Part shown: positions 15,413-23,693 of the stretch, piece after piece | Layout of the letters: every line of letters begins with the position of its first letter | Position numbering within the stretch: the first letter of the stretch is position 1 | Origin: Klebsiella pneumoniae | GTDB lineage: Bacteria; Pseudomonadota; Gammaproteobacteria; Steroidobacterales; Steroidobacteraceae | Direction: 5' to 3' | DNA length: 32,210 bases | Assembly: GCA_945860725.1 (NCBI GenBank) | Contig: CAMAQZ010000019.1 | Span: 1 to 32,210 of the forward strand | Translations under genes and position numbers: made by a program | Notes under the pieces: model-generated | Databases searched by the model: none | What the model saw: only the letters and a program-made list of their open reading frames with translations | What the model was told of the DNA's origin: nothing

Positions 15413-17667
15413 GCGAAGGAATAGCCGGCCGTGACGAGCGGCAATCGTCGCGGTCGATCGCCGGTCGCTGCAAAGATTGCGGCGGTCAAGGCGGGTGCAA
15501 TCCCCGGCGTCGAGATCTCGCCGACGCCGCCGCTTGCCGCAGTCGAGTCGATGAGGTGCACCTCGATCCGCGGTGCGCTCGCGAAACGCAGCAGCGGCGC
15601 CGTGTCGAAGTTGCTGCCTTGCGCGCTGCCGCCTGCGAAGTCGATCTGGCCATCGATCGCGGCGGACAGCCCGAACAAGAGTCCACCCGACACCTGCGCC
15701 TCGACACTGCCCGGGTCGATGACCCGTCCGCAATCGACGACCGCGACGATACGCTCGATATGCAGCACGCGTCCGACCGCGCGCAGCTCGACCGCCTGTG
15801 CACACCAGGATCCGTACCCGACCGAGAGCGCGATCCCGTGGCCCACGGTTCCCGCCGAAGAGTGACGTGACGGGCGACCGCTGCGTTTCGCTCGTGAGAT
15901 GGTGTCGGTCTTCCAGCCGATCCGTTGCGCCGCTTCGGTGAGCACCGCCACCGCCCGCGGATCGCCCGCCAACAATTCCAGCCGCAGCGCAAGCGGATCG
16001 CGCCCGCTCACCGCAGCGATATCGTCGAGCGTGCTCTCTGCAAAGAATCCGTTCATCGATTGGGCGACCGAACGCCACGTACCGACCGGTACCGGCTCCG
16101 GGGTCTCGACAAAATCCGCGAAAGGCGCTGGGATGGCATAGCGATCGCCGATCAGCCCACCTGTCATGAATGGATCGCCGAGCCCAGGCACCGGTGCGCG
16201 TCGTTGGTAACGCCACATGCTGATACCCGAGATGCGGGTGTGCAAACCGAGGATCCGCCCCTGTGCATCGAGGCCGACCCGGCTGCGCGCCATATGCGCC
16301 GGCCTGAAACGGTCGTGGCGAAAATCCTGCTCACGGGTCCATGTGAGCTTGATCGGCGTACCGGGCCGATTGCGTGCGACCTCGACCGCCTGCCGAACGA
16401 AATCGGTCTCCCACTTCCGACCGAATCCCCCGCCGAGAAAAGTCACCTGTAATGAGCAGCGCTCACGCGGTAACCCCGACGCTTTCGCGATCACATCGCG
16501 GGCGCCGTCGGGATGTTGCGTCGGCGCCCAGACCTGTGCGCTCTCGTCCGTCACCCACGCCGTAGCGTTCAAGGGCTCCATCGCAGCGTGCGCAAGGAAC
16601 GGCACCTCATAGGTCCACTCGAACTGGCGGTTGGCAGCACGCAATGCTGCCTCGTTGGCCGCGCGATCGTGGGTGCGACCGACTGCTGCCCGCGCGACTT
16701 GGGCGCGGGCGTCCTGCGTAAGCGCGTCACGCAGCCGGGTCCGCATGCCCTCGCTCTCGACGCCGAGGGAGTCGCGATCGTCGAACACCGTCTGCGGATG
16801 CCCCTCGAGCGCGCGTGCAGCCTGCATCGCGTGCCAAGTGGTTCGAGCAACCACCGCGATTCCATCGCTGATCGGATAAGCGTCGAGCACCCCGGGCATC
16901 GCCAAAGCAGCATCGCGCGAGAAACTGACGACCCGGCCAGCAACGCTCGGAGATCGGCAAAGGACGGCGTGGAGCATCCCCGGCAGCTGCACATCGATGC
17001 CGAACACCGCGGTCCCGGTGACTTTGCCGCGGGCGTCTTTGCGGGGGATCTTATGTCCGACCAACTTGTACATCGCCGGATCCTTGAACCGCAGATCGGC
17101 GGGCACGGGCTGCGTCGCGGCGGACTCCGCCAAGGCGCCGAACCCCAAGCGCCGCGCCGTCGGCGGATGCAAAACGCTCGACGCCGACGCGATGCATTCA
17201 CCGGCGGGGACCGCCCAACGCGTTGCCGCTGCAGCGATGAGCATCGCCCGTGCGCTCGCCCCTGCTTTGCGCATCACATCGCCGTAGCTGCTGATCGAAT
17301 CGCTGCTGGCGGTACGATGACGGCCGGTCGATGGATGACGGAAGGCGTCATCGCCGCTCGGCAAGTGGATCACGACCTGCGCCCAATCCGCGTCGAGTTC
17401 CTCGGCGAGGATCTTGGCGAGACCGTCATGGGTCCCCTGCCCCATCTCCGACTGTGGCCCGGTAATGTGCACCACGCCGTCCGCTGCGATCGTTAGGAAC
17501 ACGCTGAAGCGGGCACGAACCGTGGCATCCGAGACGCTGCTCGGTGCCAGCACCTCGGCGTGAGCGGATCCTGTCCTTACGCCCAACCACAATCCCCCGG
17601 CGGTGAGTGTGGCCGTCTGCAGGAATCGGCGCCGCACAGGCGAGTCAGGTGTCATTGACCGCGTCAT
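15409..17667 (-). CDS. Tat-exported molybdopterin hydroxylase large subunit (isoquinoline 1-oxidoreductase beta-like)
   Basis: Xanthine dehydrogenase-family large subunit, 752 aa, which binds the molybdenum cofactor and hydroxylates N-heterocycles or aldehydes with water-derived oxygen. A twin-arginine signal (VRRRFLQTATLTAGG, cleavage after AHA near residue 37) sends it folded to the periplasm. Cofactor segments include GPQSEMGQGTHDGLAKILAEEL, FLGGGFGRKWE, AQSMNGFFAES and the active-site Glu (about 717) in GGVGEISTPG. The start was chosen at the ATG after a GAGGAG, four bases past the upstream isochorismatase stop; the open frame extends further but out of family. The usual small [2Fe-2S] partner is not encoded anywhere in the window. 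The stop overlaps the transporter start. Confidence 0.9.
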   Translation of the reverse strand: MTRSMTPDSPVRRRFLQTATLTAGGLWLGVRTGSAHAEVLAPSSVSDATVRARFSVFLTIAADGVVHITGPQSEMGQGTHDGLAKILAEELDADWAQVVIHLPSGDDAFRHPSTGRHRTASSDSISSYGDVMRKAGASARAMLIAAAATRWAVPAGECIASASSVLHPPTARRLGFGALAESAATQPVPADLRFKDPAMYKLVGHKIPRKDARGKVTGTAVFGIDVQLPGMLHAVLCRSPSVAGRVVSFSRDAALAMPGVLDAYPISDGIAVVARTTWHAMQAARALEGHPQTVFDDRDSLGVESEGMRTRLRDALTQDARAQVARAAVGRTHDRAANEAALRAANRQFEWTYEVPFLAHAAMEPLNATAWVTDESAQVWAPTQHPDGARDVIAKASGLPRERCSLQVTFLGGGFGRKWETDFVRQAVEVARNRPGTPIKLTWTREQDFRHDRFRPAHMARSRVGLDAQGRILGLHTRISGISMWRYQRRAPVPGLGDPFMTGGLIGDRYAIPAPFADFVETPEPVPVGTWRSVAQSMNGFFAESTLDDIAAVSGRDPLALRLELLAGDPRAVAVLTEAAQRIGWKTDTISRAKRSGRPSRHSSAGTVGHGIALSVGYGSWCAQAVELRAVGRVLHIERIVAVVDCGRVIDPGSVEAQVSGGLLFGLSAAIDGQIDFAGGSAQGSNFDTAPLLRFASAPRIEVHLIDSTAASGGVGEISTPGIAPALTAAIFAATGDRPRRLPLVTAGYSFA

Positions 17668-17671
17668 TTTT

Positions 17672-18319
17672 TCAAGCTCCTCGAAGTTGCTGTAACGCAG
17701 TCTGCTGCCGCCCCCGCATCCACGCCTCGGCCTGCGCACGATCGATGATGTCGGCATAACGACGCCCCACATCCCGCAGCGTGTCTTCGTGGGGGCCGGC
17801 TTCCGCGTCGCCGCAGCAGTCCGCCACCACTTGGACACGCAATCCGTAGGAGAACGCATCGACGATCGTGGCGCGCACGCAGCCGCTGGTGGTGCAACCC
17901 GTCACGAACACGGTGTCGATCCCTTCACGCACGAGATAGCTGATCAGCGGCGTGTGGAAGAACATCGACGGACCGTTCTTGCAGTAGGTGAAATCGGTCG
18001 GATCGAAGATCTTTGGATCTATCTCCGTACAGGGATGGCCGTAGAAGAACTCGCGACGGACCGCGCCGACCTTCCAGAGCGGCATATCACGCGTGCTGCA
18101 GTAGGCGGTGTAGCACGCAGCGACCGGCAAACCTGCCGCCCGCGCCACTTTTAAGAACTCGGCTGTTTCGTCACGCGCGCGATGCAGTCCCTCCAACCCG
18201 CCGAGCTCGTAACGCGGATCGGTGAACGCCAGTTGCCAGTCGACCACCAAGACCGCGGCACGGGTTCCGAAGCCGATGTCGCCACTCGAGTAGCCGACTT
18301 GCCGATATCTGTCGTTCAT
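17672..18319 (-). CDS. Isochorismatase-family cysteine amidohydrolase 1 (N-carbamoylsarcosine amidase-like)
   Basis: A 215-aa cytoplasmic hydrolase of the family that includes N-carbamoylsarcosine amidase, nicotinamidase and maleamate amidohydrolase; these release ammonia, with or without CO2, from carbamoyl or amide groups. The catalytic triad is complete: Asp27 in LVVDWQ, Lys114 in TYCKNGPSMFF, Cys147 in TGCTTSGCVRA, with the cis-peptide segment just before the Cys. A catalytic cysteine separates it from true isochorismatases. It lies between hyuB and the molybdopterin enzyme gene, which suggests it hydrolyses a product of HyuAB. It begins 27 bases after a complete intrinsic terminator. A paralogue is at 24945-25604. 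Confidence 0.87.
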   Translation of the reverse strand: MNDRYRQVGYSSGDIGFGTRAAVLVVDWQLAFTDPRYELGGLEGLHRARDETAEFLKVARAAGLPVAACYTAYCSTRDMPLWKVGAVRREFFYGHPCTEIDPKIFDPTDFTYCKNGPSMFFHTPLISYLVREGIDTVFVTGCTTSGCVRATIVDAFSYGLRVQVVADCCGDAEAGPHEDTLRDVGRRYADIIDRAQAEAWMRGRQQTALQQLRGA

Positions 18320-18345
18320 CCGTCGTATCCGAGCCTCTCGATCTC

Positions 18346-18377
18346 AAAAAAAATCCCCGCACCTTGCGGAGCGGGGA
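18346..18377 (-). terminator. Intrinsic terminator after hyuB
   Basis: Read on the minus strand, TCCCCGC (18377-18371) and GCGGGGA (18360-18354) form a 7-bp stem with a ten-base loop, followed by eight T (18353-18346). It lies 28 bases past the hyuB stop codon and only 27 bases before the next co-directional start, so it may act as an attenuator inside the cluster. Confidence 0.85.
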
Positions 18378-18404
18378 CTGATGTCATCGCCCGCAGGCAC
18401 GCGC

Positions 18405-20399
18405 TCAGGCAGCCTTGCGGCGCTTTTTCTTGGTGGCAACGCCCTTGGTGGCAACGCTCTTGGTGGCAAGCTTCTTGGCCGCAAGCTTCTTGGCCGCCAG
18501 TTCCTTCGCCAACAGGGCCTCCGCCGCGACCTTCGCCCACTTGGTGAAGACCGGCGTACGCGGCGGCTCGAAGCCCGTTTCGGCCTTGCAGCGTGCCTTG
18601 AGCTCTTCGATGGACTCGAAGCCACGGTCGAAGATCTTCTTCGGCCCGCGCTTTGCACGCATCTCGGCGCGCAGCGCCTCGGTGGCGCCAGCATCGACCT
18701 CGCCCGATTTCGCAATCACGACGCCGTAACGGCGTGCACCGCCGACGGTGACGAGCCCCGCGGCCACATCGAACGCCACCTGTTCGGTTGCGCGCTCGAG
18801 CGGATCGCCCCAACCACCACCGCCCCAGGTGTCGGCGATCAGCAGATCACCGGCCTCGACCTTGACGTGATCGATCTTTGAGGGCAGCAGCGACTCGGTG
18901 CCGTCCGCGCGTTGCAGGAGCTTGCGGCTGCGAGTGCCCGGCTCGCCGCCGTTCGCACCCCAAGGATAAGTGAGCCAACGATCGTCGTGGATCGAGATCT
19001 CGCCGGGTTCGAGGAAGCGGTAGCCGATCCGCAGCCCGTTGCCACCACGGTTCTTGCCGGCGCCGCCGGTGTCCGAGATGGTCTCGTAGATGTCGATACG
19101 CAACGGGAAATAGCTCTCGAGGAACTCGTTCGGCACATTGGTGAACGAAGGCCAGAGCGAATGTCCGTCCGGGCCGTCGCCGAAGGGCTTGCCCGGGATG
19201 CCGCCGAAGGTGATCTGGTAGAGCTGGTACCACTCGCCGTTCTTGTCGTATCCCGAGTACATGAAGTGCGGGCTGTCCGAGAAACCGGCACCGCACATGA
19301 AGTCCGGGTTACCCTGACCGAGCAAGCCCGCAAGGATGTCGAAGATGCGACCGAGCGCGTGGGTGCGGCAGGAGAGCGCGGCAGGCTTCAGAGGCTTGAG
19401 CAGGCTTCCCGGTGGGATGCGCACTTCCATGAGGTCGTAGAAGCCGTCGTTGAAGAGGATCTGCGGGTCGAAGACCATGATCATGTAGATGCCGGCGAAC
19501 ATCTTGAACATCTCTTCGTTCAACAAGAAATTGATCGAAGAGATCGACTGCGGGTCGGTACCCGCGAAGTCGAAGATGCACTTATCACCCTCGCGCCACA
19601 TCGCACACTTGATGCGGTAGGGGCCCATGTTCAAACCGTCATCGCAGATGTAGTCCTCGAAGAACTGCTTGGTCTCCGGGACGTTCTGGCGGATCAGCAC
19701 ACGCATCGCACGCTTGTTGCGCTCGAGCATGGCGTCCATCGCTGAATAGAGCACATCGTCACCGAAACGCTCGGCGATCTCGATGCAACGGGCGGCCGCG
19801 GTGCGCAGTGCCGCGGTGATCGCGTTGAAATCCGACAGGTTCCATTCCGGCAAACGGCAGTTGTGCAGGACAACGCGCAACACATCTTCGTTGAGCACGC
19901 CTGCCTTGAAGATCTTGGTGGGCGGGACAACGATCCCGTCTTCGTAGATCGTGGTGCCATCGGTCGGCAGCGACCCTGGGACCTTGCCGCCCACATCCGT
20001 CATGTGACCGAACATCGCCGACCAAGCGATGATGCGGCCGCCGCGATAGACCGGCATCAGCATGAGCCAGTCGTTGGCGTGGCTGATTGCGCCGTTGACC
20101 GAGTAGGGGTCGGAGGTGAGGAAGATGTCGCCCTCCTCCACCGTACCGTCGTAACCCTCCATGAAGCCCCAGATGAACGAACCGAACTGCCCGACGACCA
20201 TCTTGCCGTCGGTGTTGGCGATCATCGGGAACTCGTCATGCTGCTCCCGGATGCCGGGCGACATCGCCGTCCGGAAGAGCACAGTGTCCATCTCGTAGCG
20301 CGCATTACGGAGCGCACTCTCGATGATATCGATGGTGACGGTGTCGACCTTCGTCTTCTTGAAGGGCTTCTTGTTACGCTGGATGATCGTTGCGGGCAT
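18405..20399 (-). CDS. hyuB: HyuB: ATP-dependent hydantoinase/oxoprolinase/carboxylase B subunit with Lys/Ala-rich tail
   Basis: B subunit of the N-methylhydantoinase/5-oxoprolinase/acetone carboxylase superfamily, 664 aa. With HyuA it would use ATP to open a cyclic amide or, in carboxylase branches, to carboxylate a ketone. Family segments: IIESALRNARYEMDTVLFRTAMSPGIREQHD near the N-terminus, SDPYSVNGAISHANDW and FGHMTDVGG (likely metal-binding His), FDFAGTDPQSISS, GGAGKNRGGNGLR and GGGGWGDP. The ATG at 20399 follows AGGAAG, five bases after the hyuA stop. The C-terminus is odd: residues about 622-664 are almost only Ala, Lys, Leu, Thr and Val, with five pentapeptide repeats and a KKKRRKAA end. 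Known caprolactamase and methylhydantoinase are relatives; the substrate here is open. Confidence 0.92.
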   Translation of the reverse strand: MPATIIQRNKKPFKKTKVDTVTIDIIESALRNARYEMDTVLFRTAMSPGIREQHDEFPMIANTDGKMVVGQFGSFIWGFMEGYDGTVEEGDIFLTSDPYSVNGAISHANDWLMLMPVYRGGRIIAWSAMFGHMTDVGGKVPGSLPTDGTTIYEDGIVVPPTKIFKAGVLNEDVLRVVLHNCRLPEWNLSDFNAITAALRTAAARCIEIAERFGDDVLYSAMDAMLERNKRAMRVLIRQNVPETKQFFEDYICDDGLNMGPYRIKCAMWREGDKCIFDFAGTDPQSISSINFLLNEEMFKMFAGIYMIMVFDPQILFNDGFYDLMEVRIPPGSLLKPLKPAALSCRTHALGRIFDILAGLLGQGNPDFMCGAGFSDSPHFMYSGYDKNGEWYQLYQITFGGIPGKPFGDGPDGHSLWPSFTNVPNEFLESYFPLRIDIYETISDTGGAGKNRGGNGLRIGYRFLEPGEISIHDDRWLTYPWGANGGEPGTRSRKLLQRADGTESLLPSKIDHVKVEAGDLLIADTWGGGGWGDPLERATEQVAFDVAAGLVTVGGARRYGVVIAKSGEVDAGATEALRAEMRAKRGPKKIFDRGFESIEELKARCKAETGFEPPRTPVFTKWAKVAAEALLAKELAAKKLAAKKLATKSVATKGVATKKKRRKAA
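18429..18503. repeat. Five tandem 15-bp units in the 3' end of hyuB
   Basis: Five consecutive 15-base units, each starting CTTGG on the plus strand (18429, 18444, 18459, 18474, 18489). They encode the pentapeptides LAAKK, LAAKK, LATKS, VATKG and VATKK on the minus strand. Neighbouring units differ by a few bases, which fits expansion by slippage followed by drift. Confidence 0.9.
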
Positions 20400-20403
20400 G
20401 GGA

Positions 20404-22494
20404 TTACTTCCTCTTGCCGGCGGCCTTCTTGGGCGCCTTGAAGTTATCGGGGTAGATGAGGATGCAACCGGACTTGTCCACATGGCCGGTGTGCTTCGGC
20501 AGGATGACCGAGGTGGAGTCCATCTCCACCACGATCGCCGGACCTCGGACCTTGTTACCGGCTTTGAACTTAGAGCGGTCATAGACGATCGCGTTGACGT
20601 TCTTGCCGTCCATGAAAGCTTTCTGCTTACCGACAATCGCCGCCTTCGGATCAGTGCCGCCTTTTGCGAGCGAGGTACGTTTGATCTTGATGCCCTGGCC
20701 CTGGACGGCGGCGCGCAGCGTGACGACTTCGTGCTCACGCGGCAGCGTAAAAGTGAAGAGCCGCTTGTGCTCCGCGTCGAACTTGTCGGCGATCGCCTTT
20801 AATCCCTTCTTCTGCAGATCGGCAAGATTCACCTCGACCGACAGGCGCAGGCCCTGGCCGTGGTAGCGCACATCCACTTGATAAGCGGTGCGGATCTCCG
20901 ACTTCTTGACGCCCTCGGCCTCGATGCCCTTCGAGGCGTCGGTTGCGAGTCCCTTCAGGATCTTCTCGATCTCCTTGGCGGTGGTCTCGCTGAACTTGCG
21001 CACATAGGTGCGGGCACGCTCGTCGCGCACCGCCGTGGTGGCGTCACCCAGCGCGCAGAGCACGCCGGGGCCGGGCGGGATGATCGACGGCCATGAGCCG
21101 AGCAGTCGCGACAACGCGTTGGCATGCAACGGACCCGCCCCGCCGAACGCGATCAGCGCGTACTCGCGGGGGTCATAGCCCTGTTCAACGGACACGAGGC
21201 GCAGTGCGCCGACCATGTTCTCGTTGACGATGTTGTAGATGCCTTGCGCGGCCTGCTGGGTGGTGAGCCCGAGCGCAACGCCGATCTTCTTGACGGCAGT
21301 CGTGGCGAGCGCGCGGTCGAGGACCATGTCACCGCCGAGTTTTTGCATCTCGGGCAGATAGCCGAGAACGATGTTCGCATCAGCCACCGTAGGCTCCGTA
21401 CCGCCGCGGTTGTAGGCAGCCGGGCCCGGGTCGGCGCCCGCCGACTGCGGCCCGACGCGTAGCGCCTTGGTGAGCTCAGGGACGTGGGCGATCGAACCGC
21501 CACCCGCGCCGACCGTGCGGATATCGACGGAGGAGGCGCGCACGGTGACATCGCCGACCGTCGTCTCACGGCGCAAGCGAGGCTGGCCACCGCTAATGAG
21601 GGCGACATCGGTCGAGGTGCCGCCGACATCCACGGTCAGCAGGTTCGGGAATCCGGCCTGCACGGCGACCCAAAGCGCGCCGGTGACACCGCCCGCAGGA
21701 CCGGACATCAGCAGGTTGACAGGGAACTCCGCCGCCGACGAGGCCGAGGCAAGACCACCGTCCGAGCGAAGGATGTGCAGTTTGGCGTTCTTTGCGACCT
21801 TGGCGAGTTTGGCCTTGAGGTTGCTGACATAGCGGTCGACCCGCGGGCGGACATAGGAGTTCGCGACCGTGGTGACGGTACGCTCGTACTCCTGCATCTC
21901 CGGGACAACATCGGACGACAGCGAGACCGGCGTATTCGGCAACTCCTCGATCGCGATCTCGCGCACCCGCTGCTCATGCGCCGGGTTGGCGAACGAATTG
22001 ATGAGCGAGACGGTGAGCGCTTCGATCTGCTGCGACTTGAGGGTGCGCAGGCTCTTGCGCAGCGCATCCTCGTTGAGACCGCGCACGACTTCACCCTTGG
22101 CGCTCACGCGTTCGTCGGCCTCGATGGTGCAGGAGAGCGGCGCCATCGGCAGGGACTTGTTGTAGATGATCCAGCCGCCGAGACCGCCCGGGACGTAGGA
22201 GCGCGCGATCTGCAGCACCTGCCGGTAGCCTTTGGTGGTGACGAGGCCGACACGGGCACCGGTGCCGGTGAGCACCGTGTTGGTGGCGACGGTCGTGCCG
22301 TGCATCACATGGTCGATGATCTGCGGGTCGATGCCCGCACGCTCACAGACGCGGAGGATGCCGTTGAGGACGCCGATCGATTGATCAGCCGGCGTGGAGG
22401 GGACCTTGGCGGACCAGGTCTGCCCCGATTTTTCGTGAACCAGCAGCAGATCTGTGAACGTGCCGCCGACATCTACACCCAGACGATATGACAT
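20404..22494 (-). CDS. hyuA: HyuA: ATP-binding hydantoinase/oxoprolinase/carboxylase A subunit
   Basis: A subunit, 696 aa, partner of the adjacent HyuB; it phosphorylates the substrate carbonyl with ATP. The actin-like fold is marked by GVDVGGTFTDLLL at residues 6-18, HGTTVATNTVLTGTGA, GPAGGVTGA, VDVGGTSTDVALI, RTVGAGGGSIAH and GGAGPLHA. A C-terminal domain (about 530-696) follows, ending in a short basic tail (KAPKKAAGKRK). AAAGGGGGG precedes the ATG. It is 120 bases downstream of the lyase gene, with its own candidate promoter in between, and five bases upstream of hyuB. The acetone carboxylase gamma subunit gene is absent, which argues for a hydrolase rather than acetone carboxylation. Confidence 0.93.
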   Translation of the reverse strand: MSYRLGVDVGGTFTDLLLVHEKSGQTWSAKVPSTPADQSIGVLNGILRVCERAGIDPQIIDHVMHGTTVATNTVLTGTGARVGLVTTKGYRQVLQIARSYVPGGLGGWIIYNKSLPMAPLSCTIEADERVSAKGEVVRGLNEDALRKSLRTLKSQQIEALTVSLINSFANPAHEQRVREIAIEELPNTPVSLSSDVVPEMQEYERTVTTVANSYVRPRVDRYVSNLKAKLAKVAKNAKLHILRSDGGLASASSAAEFPVNLLMSGPAGGVTGALWVAVQAGFPNLLTVDVGGTSTDVALISGGQPRLRRETTVGDVTVRASSVDIRTVGAGGGSIAHVPELTKALRVGPQSAGADPGPAAYNRGGTEPTVADANIVLGYLPEMQKLGGDMVLDRALATTAVKKIGVALGLTTQQAAQGIYNIVNENMVGALRLVSVEQGYDPREYALIAFGGAGPLHANALSRLLGSWPSIIPPGPGVLCALGDATTAVRDERARTYVRKFSETTAKEIEKILKGLATDASKGIEAEGVKKSEIRTAYQVDVRYHGQGLRLSVEVNLADLQKKGLKAIADKFDAEHKRLFTFTLPREHEVVTLRAAVQGQGIKIKRTSLAKGGTDPKAAIVGKQKAFMDGKNVNAIVYDRSKFKAGNKVRGPAIVVEMDSTSVILPKHTGHVDKSGCILIYPDNFKAPKKAAGKRK

Positions 22495-22533
22495 GCGCCC
22501 CCCTTTGGGCTCTCGTTGTAGTGAGAACGATTG

Positions 22534-22562
22534 AGTATCCGGCCTAGCGGCCGCCCACGCAA
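22534..22562 (-). promoter_or_regulatory. Candidate hyuA promoter
   Basis: On the minus strand, TTGCGT (22562-22557), 17 bases, then GATACT (22539-22534), about 40 bases before the hyuA start. The hexamers are moderate matches. A ten-base direct repeat overlaps and flanks the -35 element. Confidence 0.35.
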
Positions 22563-22577
22563 TGCATGGCCGCCCAC
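22549..22577. repeat. Direct repeat GTGGGCGGCC in the hyuA leader
   Basis: The minus strand carries two identical ten-base copies (22577-22568 and 22558-22549), 19 bases apart start to start, that is about two helical turns. They flank and overlap the candidate -35 element, so an operator function is plausible but unproven. Confidence 0.5.
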
Positions 22578-22614
22578 ATGGCTTGGGATATCGCGGCAGA
22601 CCGTCGCGTGGCGG

Positions 22615-23526
22615 TCAGACCGCGCGCGAGGCCGCCGGAAAATTGCCCGCCTTCAACAGCATCCCCGGGACGGTCCGCCCCAGGGTCTGCTGCAACCACT
22701 CGCTGATCGCGAGGAGCCGGTCGAGGTCTACGCCTGTGGCGACACCGGAGCGCCCGAGCAGATAGACCAGATCCTCGGTCGGGATGTTGCCGGTCGCCGA
22801 CGGCGCGAATGGACAGCCGCCGATACCGCCTGCGCTCGCATCGAGCGCCACCGCACCCGCCATGACGGCCGCATAGGCATTGGCGAGGCCGGTGTTGCGT
22901 GTGTTGTGAAAATGACCGCGCAGCCGGATACCGGGCAGCGCTTCACGTCCTCGGCCGAAGACCTCTGCGACCTGAGCAGGGACGCCGACGCCGATGGTAT
23001 CGGCGAACGCGATCTCGTAGGGCCCCGCCTCGGCGACCCGTCGCGCGATGTCGATGACCCGCTCGACGGGCATCTCGCCTTCGAAGGGGCAGCCGAACGA
23101 GGCGCCGATCGTGATGGTCGGGCGCAACCCTGCCGCATTGGCCTCGCGCGCGATCTCGAGCCACGCAGCGATGGATTCCTCGGTGCTGACGCCCTGATTG
23201 CGCCGGTTGAAGGTGTCGCTTGCGACCACGGCCATACCGATCTCGTTGCAACCGGCGGCAGCGGCACGCTCGTAGCCGCGGCGATTAAGCACCAAGCCGA
23301 TGAAGTGAACGCCCTCGCGTCTGCGAAGACCGCTGAGCACCGCTTCCGCATCCGCCATCTGGGGGACCTTTTTGGGATTCACGAAGCTCGTGACCTCAAT
23401 CCTGCGCAAACCCGCATCGAACAGTTGTTCGATGAACTCGATCTTGGCGGCGGTCGGGAACACGCCAGGTTCGCTCTGCAGGCCATCACGCGGGCCGACC
23501 TCGACGATCTCGACACTCGGGGTCAT
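22615..23526 (-). CDS. HMG-CoA lyase-like acyl-CoA aldol lyase
   Basis: A 303-aa TIM-barrel lyase of the hydroxymethylglutaryl-CoA lyase family, which cleaves 3-hydroxy-3-methylglutaryl-CoA (or related 3-hydroxyacyl-CoAs) into acetyl-CoA and a keto product. Active-site elements are complete: GPRDGLQ (Arg and metal-binding Asp), TSFVNPKKVPQMAD, ASFGCPFEG, FADTIGVG, metal ligands in GHFHNT, and the catalytic-loop cysteine in GGIGGCPFAPSATGN. The ATG follows GAGGAAC. It heads the minus-strand arm of the catabolic island and is divergent from the CoA-transferase gene, so it probably acts on a CoA ester made by that transferase. In leucine degradation this lyase normally sits with other leucine genes, none of which is here. 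Confidence 0.92.
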   Translation of the reverse strand: MTPSVEIVEVGPRDGLQSEPGVFPTAAKIEFIEQLFDAGLRRIEVTSFVNPKKVPQMADAEAVLSGLRRREGVHFIGLVLNRRGYERAAAAGCNEIGMAVVASDTFNRRNQGVSTEESIAAWLEIAREANAAGLRPTITIGASFGCPFEGEMPVERVIDIARRVAEAGPYEIAFADTIGVGVPAQVAEVFGRGREALPGIRLRGHFHNTRNTGLANAYAAVMAGAVALDASAGGIGGCPFAPSATGNIPTEDLVYLLGRSGVATGVDLDRLLAISEWLQQTLGRTVPGMLLKAGNFPAASRAV

Positions 23527-23553
23527 GGGCGTTCCTCGGAAATCAAGTGATGG

Positions 23554-23596
23554 GCAGATGCGTGACGCGCAGATGGGTGATCAAGCAGTTGAGTGA
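23554..23596. repeat. Three tandem 15-16 bp direct repeats in the divergent control region
   Basis: The core GCAGWTGNGTGA occurs three times (23554-23565, 23569-23580, 23585-23596) with 15- and 16-base spacing. A degenerate fourth GTGA lies at 23547-23550. The array is 28 to 70 bases before the lyase start and about 70 bases upstream of the CoA-transferase promoter, well placed for a shared regulator. Confidence 0.75.
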
Positions 23597-23664
23597 TTAA
23601 GTAGACGCGCTCCTAGTTTAGTCCATCCTGTCGGTGATGCGTCCCGCGAGGTGACGGGGCGACC

Positions 23665-23693
23665 TTGACCCGCGTCGTTGGTGTGGGTACAAA
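23665..23693 (+). promoter_or_regulatory. Sigma-70 type promoter for the CoA-transferase operon
   Basis: TTGACC (23665-23670), a 17-base spacer and TACAAA (23688-23693) make a strong match, 33 bases before the ATG at 23726. Confidence 0.7.

Noticed and set aside
18429-18503. Repeat units as a CRISPR or regulatory array
   Set aside because: The units are contiguous without spacers, keep the reading frame and encode the HyuB tail.
21484-22491. 335-codon plus-strand open frame opposite hyuA
   Set aside because: Low-complexity Asp/Arg/Gly/Ala composition, no motif, and hyuA on the other strand is unambiguous.
20404-22494. Acetone or acetophenone carboxylase instead of a hydantoinase-type HyuAB
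   Set aside because: No acetone carboxylase gamma-subunit gene is present, and two carbamoyl/amide hydrolase genes are. Not excluded for other ketone carboxylases, so kept as an alternative only.
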